Assembly (NCBI RefSeq): GCF_051233475.1
Contig: NZ_JBKFGH010000001.1
Coordinates: 28,499-92,498, forward strand
Origin: Bacillus_BU sp051233475
Lineage (GTDB): Bacteria; Bacillota; Bacilli; Bacillales; Cytobacillaceae
Direction of reading: 5' to 3'
Length of the DNA stretch: 64,000 nucleotides
In this document: positions 62,692-64,000 of the stretch, piece after piece
Numbering within the stretch: position 1 is the stretch's first letter
Layout: every line of letters starts with the position of its first letter
Translations under genes and position numbers: made by a program
Notes under the pieces: generated by a model
Told to the model about the DNA's origin: nothing
Databases searched by the model: none
The model's input: only the letters and a program-made list of their open reading frames with translations

Positions 62692-63921
62692 ATGAGCGAA
62701 ATGATCAATAACCGTGAGCTTCCAACTTTAAGCAACACTGAACGCCAAGAGATTTTGAAAAAAATTATTAAAGATTTGCATAATGGAAAAAGCGTTGAAG
62801 AAGTAAAAGCGCAATTTGAAGACGCTGTTGGCAGCATTACCGTGGCGGAAATTTCCCAGTTGGAGCAGGCATTAATGGAGGAAGAAGGAATCCCTGTTTC
62901 AGAGGTTCAACGTCTTTGTTCTGTCCATGCTGCGATTTTTAAAGGTTCGATTGAAGAGATTCACCGTTCTGATAAGGCTGAAGACCAGCCAGGACACCCT
63001 ATTCATACCTGGAAGCTAGAAAACAAGGAAATTGATCTGTTGGTCAACTTCAAGCTTCAGTTGCACTTTGAACGATTCCTTAAAGAAGACTCCGAAGAAA
63101 ATGTGTATAAATTGATTGAGGATTTAAATTTATTGCTCGACATTGATAAGCATTACAGCCGTAAAGAGAATCTTCTTTTCCCTTATTTAGAAAAGTACGG
63201 CATTTTTGGACCGACGAAGGTAATGTGGGGTGTGGACGATCATATCCGCGATGGCATTAAATATGTAAAGAAATTATTGGTGAGCTACGATGGGGATAAG
63301 CAGAAGATTAACGAGGAGTTTACGTTCGTGATTCGAGAAGTAACCGAAATGATTTTTAAGGAAGAAAATATCTTATTCCCAATGGCCCTTAATACTCTTA
63401 CAGAAGATGAATGGGTTAAAATCGCTCATGAAAGTGATGAAATTGGCTATTGCTTGACAAGTCCAGCGGGTGTTTGGAAGCCAGAAAGAAAAGCAGTAGA
63501 GGGCGATGCGATTTCGGAAGGTTTCATCCGAATGGAAACCGGAATCCTTTCTTTAAAACAATTAGAGCTTATGCTCAATCACCTGCCAGTCGATATTACG
63601 TTTATTGATAAAGACGATGTTGTGCGCTACTTCTCACATGGGAAGGAACGGATTTTTGCCCGGACTAAGGCCGTGATTGGCAGAACCGTTCAAAATTGCC
63701 ACCCGCCACGGAGCGTACACACTGTTGAACAGCTGTTGGCTGATTTTAAAGCAGACCTGAAAGATACCGAAGACTTCTGGATTAAATTCAAAGATAAATA
63801 TGTATATATCCGCTACTTCGCGGTACGCGATGAGAATGGTGAATATATCGGAACTCTTGAATTCACCCAAAACATCAGCCCAATCCAAGAAATCGACGGG
63901 GAAAAACGGATCCTGTCATAA
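62692..63921 (+). CDS. DUF438/hemerythrin-like PAS-domain protein
   Basis: A 409-residue protein. About 15-85 is the DUF438 helical domain (ILKKIIKDLHNGKSVEEVKAQFEDAVGSITVAEISQLEQALMEE). About 95-240 is hemerythrin-like, with possible metal ligands in HPIHTWKLEN, LNLLLDIDKHYSRKENLLFPYLEK and DDHIRDGIK. About 285-405 is a PAS domain (HLPVDITFIDKDDVVRYFSHGKERIFARTKAVIGRTVQNCHPP) of the type that ends in ENGEYIGTLEFTQNISPI. The protein may sense or bind oxygen, NO or iron. An AGAGGAG site precedes ATG 62692. It stands alone, without the DUF1858 partner often seen beside it. Confidence 0.88.
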   Translation: MSEMINNRELPTLSNTERQEILKKIIKDLHNGKSVEEVKAQFEDAVGSITVAEISQLEQALMEEEGIPVSEVQRLCSVHAAIFKGSIEEIHRSDKAEDQPGHPIHTWKLENKEIDLLVNFKLQLHFERFLKEDSEENVYKLIEDLNLLLDIDKHYSRKENLLFPYLEKYGIFGPTKVMWGVDDHIRDGIKYVKKLLVSYDGDKQKINEEFTFVIREVTEMIFKEENILFPMALNTLTEDEWVKIAHESDEIGYCLTSPAGVWKPERKAVEGDAISEGFIRMETGILSLKQLELMLNHLPVDITFIDKDDVVRYFSHGKERIFARTKAVIGRTVQNCHPPRSVHTVEQLLADFKADLKDTEDFWIKFKDKYVYIRYFAVRDENGEYIGTLEFTQNISPIQEIDGEKRILS

Positions 63922-63942
63922 CTAAATTTAACACTTTAAAGC

Positions 63943-64000
63943 AACGGGGGACTGTCCCCCGTTATGATAAAGCAGTAAAGCGCTGGGGGACAGTCCCCCA
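63943..64000. repeat. Dispersed palindrome, copies 7 and 8 (tandem, second cut by window end)
   Basis: Copy 7 is AACGGGGGAC-T-GTCCCCCGTT (63943-63963). Copy 8 begins AGTAAAGCGCTGGGGGAC at about 63973 and its core ends at the window edge (63984-64000). They lie 22 bases after the DUF438 gene. Confidence 0.88.

Noticed and set aside
18553..64000. CRISPR-like array from the repeated palindromes
   Set aside because: Copies are kilobases apart, differ in their arms and have no spacer pattern or cas genes nearby.

Overview
The window comes from a low-GC, endospore-forming member of the Bacillaceae (Bacillus/Neobacillus-like; the genus cannot be fixed from sequence alone). Evidence for this: strong AGGAGG-type ribosome binding sites, a Spo0E-type phosphatase, a B. 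subtilis-style rbsRKDACB operon, yuaF-floT, lacI/cre-like sites, PurR boxes, and a roughly 185-bp dispersed repeat of a type common in this family. No rRNA, tRNA, prophage or CRISPR array was seen.

Layout. (1) 14-8537: a phosphonate-type biosynthetic block. It holds phosphonopyruvate decarboxylase, PEP mutase with a degenerate nucleotidyltransferase tail, a MurF-like ligase, and a three-part ATP-grasp/amidoligase/YheCD ATP-grasp protein. A formylglutamate-amidohydrolase-like gene and a spermidine-synthase-like gene stand beside it. The set suggests a PEP-derived phosphonate joined to amino acids or peptides, but the product is unknown. (2) 8786-18384: a block that looks selenium-linked. It holds a LysR regulator, a YnjBCD-type ABC importer, a YnjF-like CDP-alcohol transferase, an MprF/AglD-type membrane protein, a TVP38 membrane protein, a PhnD-like binding lipoprotein, and a selenoprotein B-family gene read through an in-frame UGA with a clear downstream hairpin. 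A LysR-type box (TATCG-N7-CGATA) occurs upstream of both the regulator and the PhnD-like gene. (3) 18626-22770: MarR-controlled heterodimeric ABC exporter. (4) 22937-28643: ribose operon with two near-palindromic operators. (5) 28970-34962: membrane protein, flotillin pair, histidine phosphatase, HTH regulator with alpha/beta hydrolase, and a second UGA-containing gene (HesB/IscA-like) at 34690-34962.

(6) 35167-39959: a signalling cluster of a stand-alone receiver with an altered switch residue, a Spo0E-like phosphatase, a 710-residue sensor/LuxR regulator, a small winged-helix-like protein and a KaiC-like double ATPase. (7) 40341-63921: mostly transport and housekeeping. It contains purine permease under PurR boxes, YhdT-PanF, a GNAT enzyme, a polysaccharide deacetylase, a HAD phosphatase flanked by two MITE-like elements, a LivJ-type lipoprotein, an NhaC antiporter, 6-phosphogluconate dehydrogenase, PssA, an amino-acid permease, an NhaP-type antiporter, a P-type ATPase behind a yybP-ykoY manganese riboswitch, DUF2157/GDYXXLXY proteins, and a DUF438/PAS protein.

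Two dispersed repeat families mark the intergenic spaces. One is a palindrome with core GGGGGACWGTCCCCC (eight copies at seven loci, two of which supply the stop codon of a neighbouring gene). The other is a roughly 185-bp element with 12-bp terminal inverted repeats and 8-bp target duplications.

The observations most worth following are the two UGA-recoded genes, the phosphonate/amidoligase block and the KaiC-Spo0E signalling cluster. All functions are read by eye from sequence; no database search was possible.
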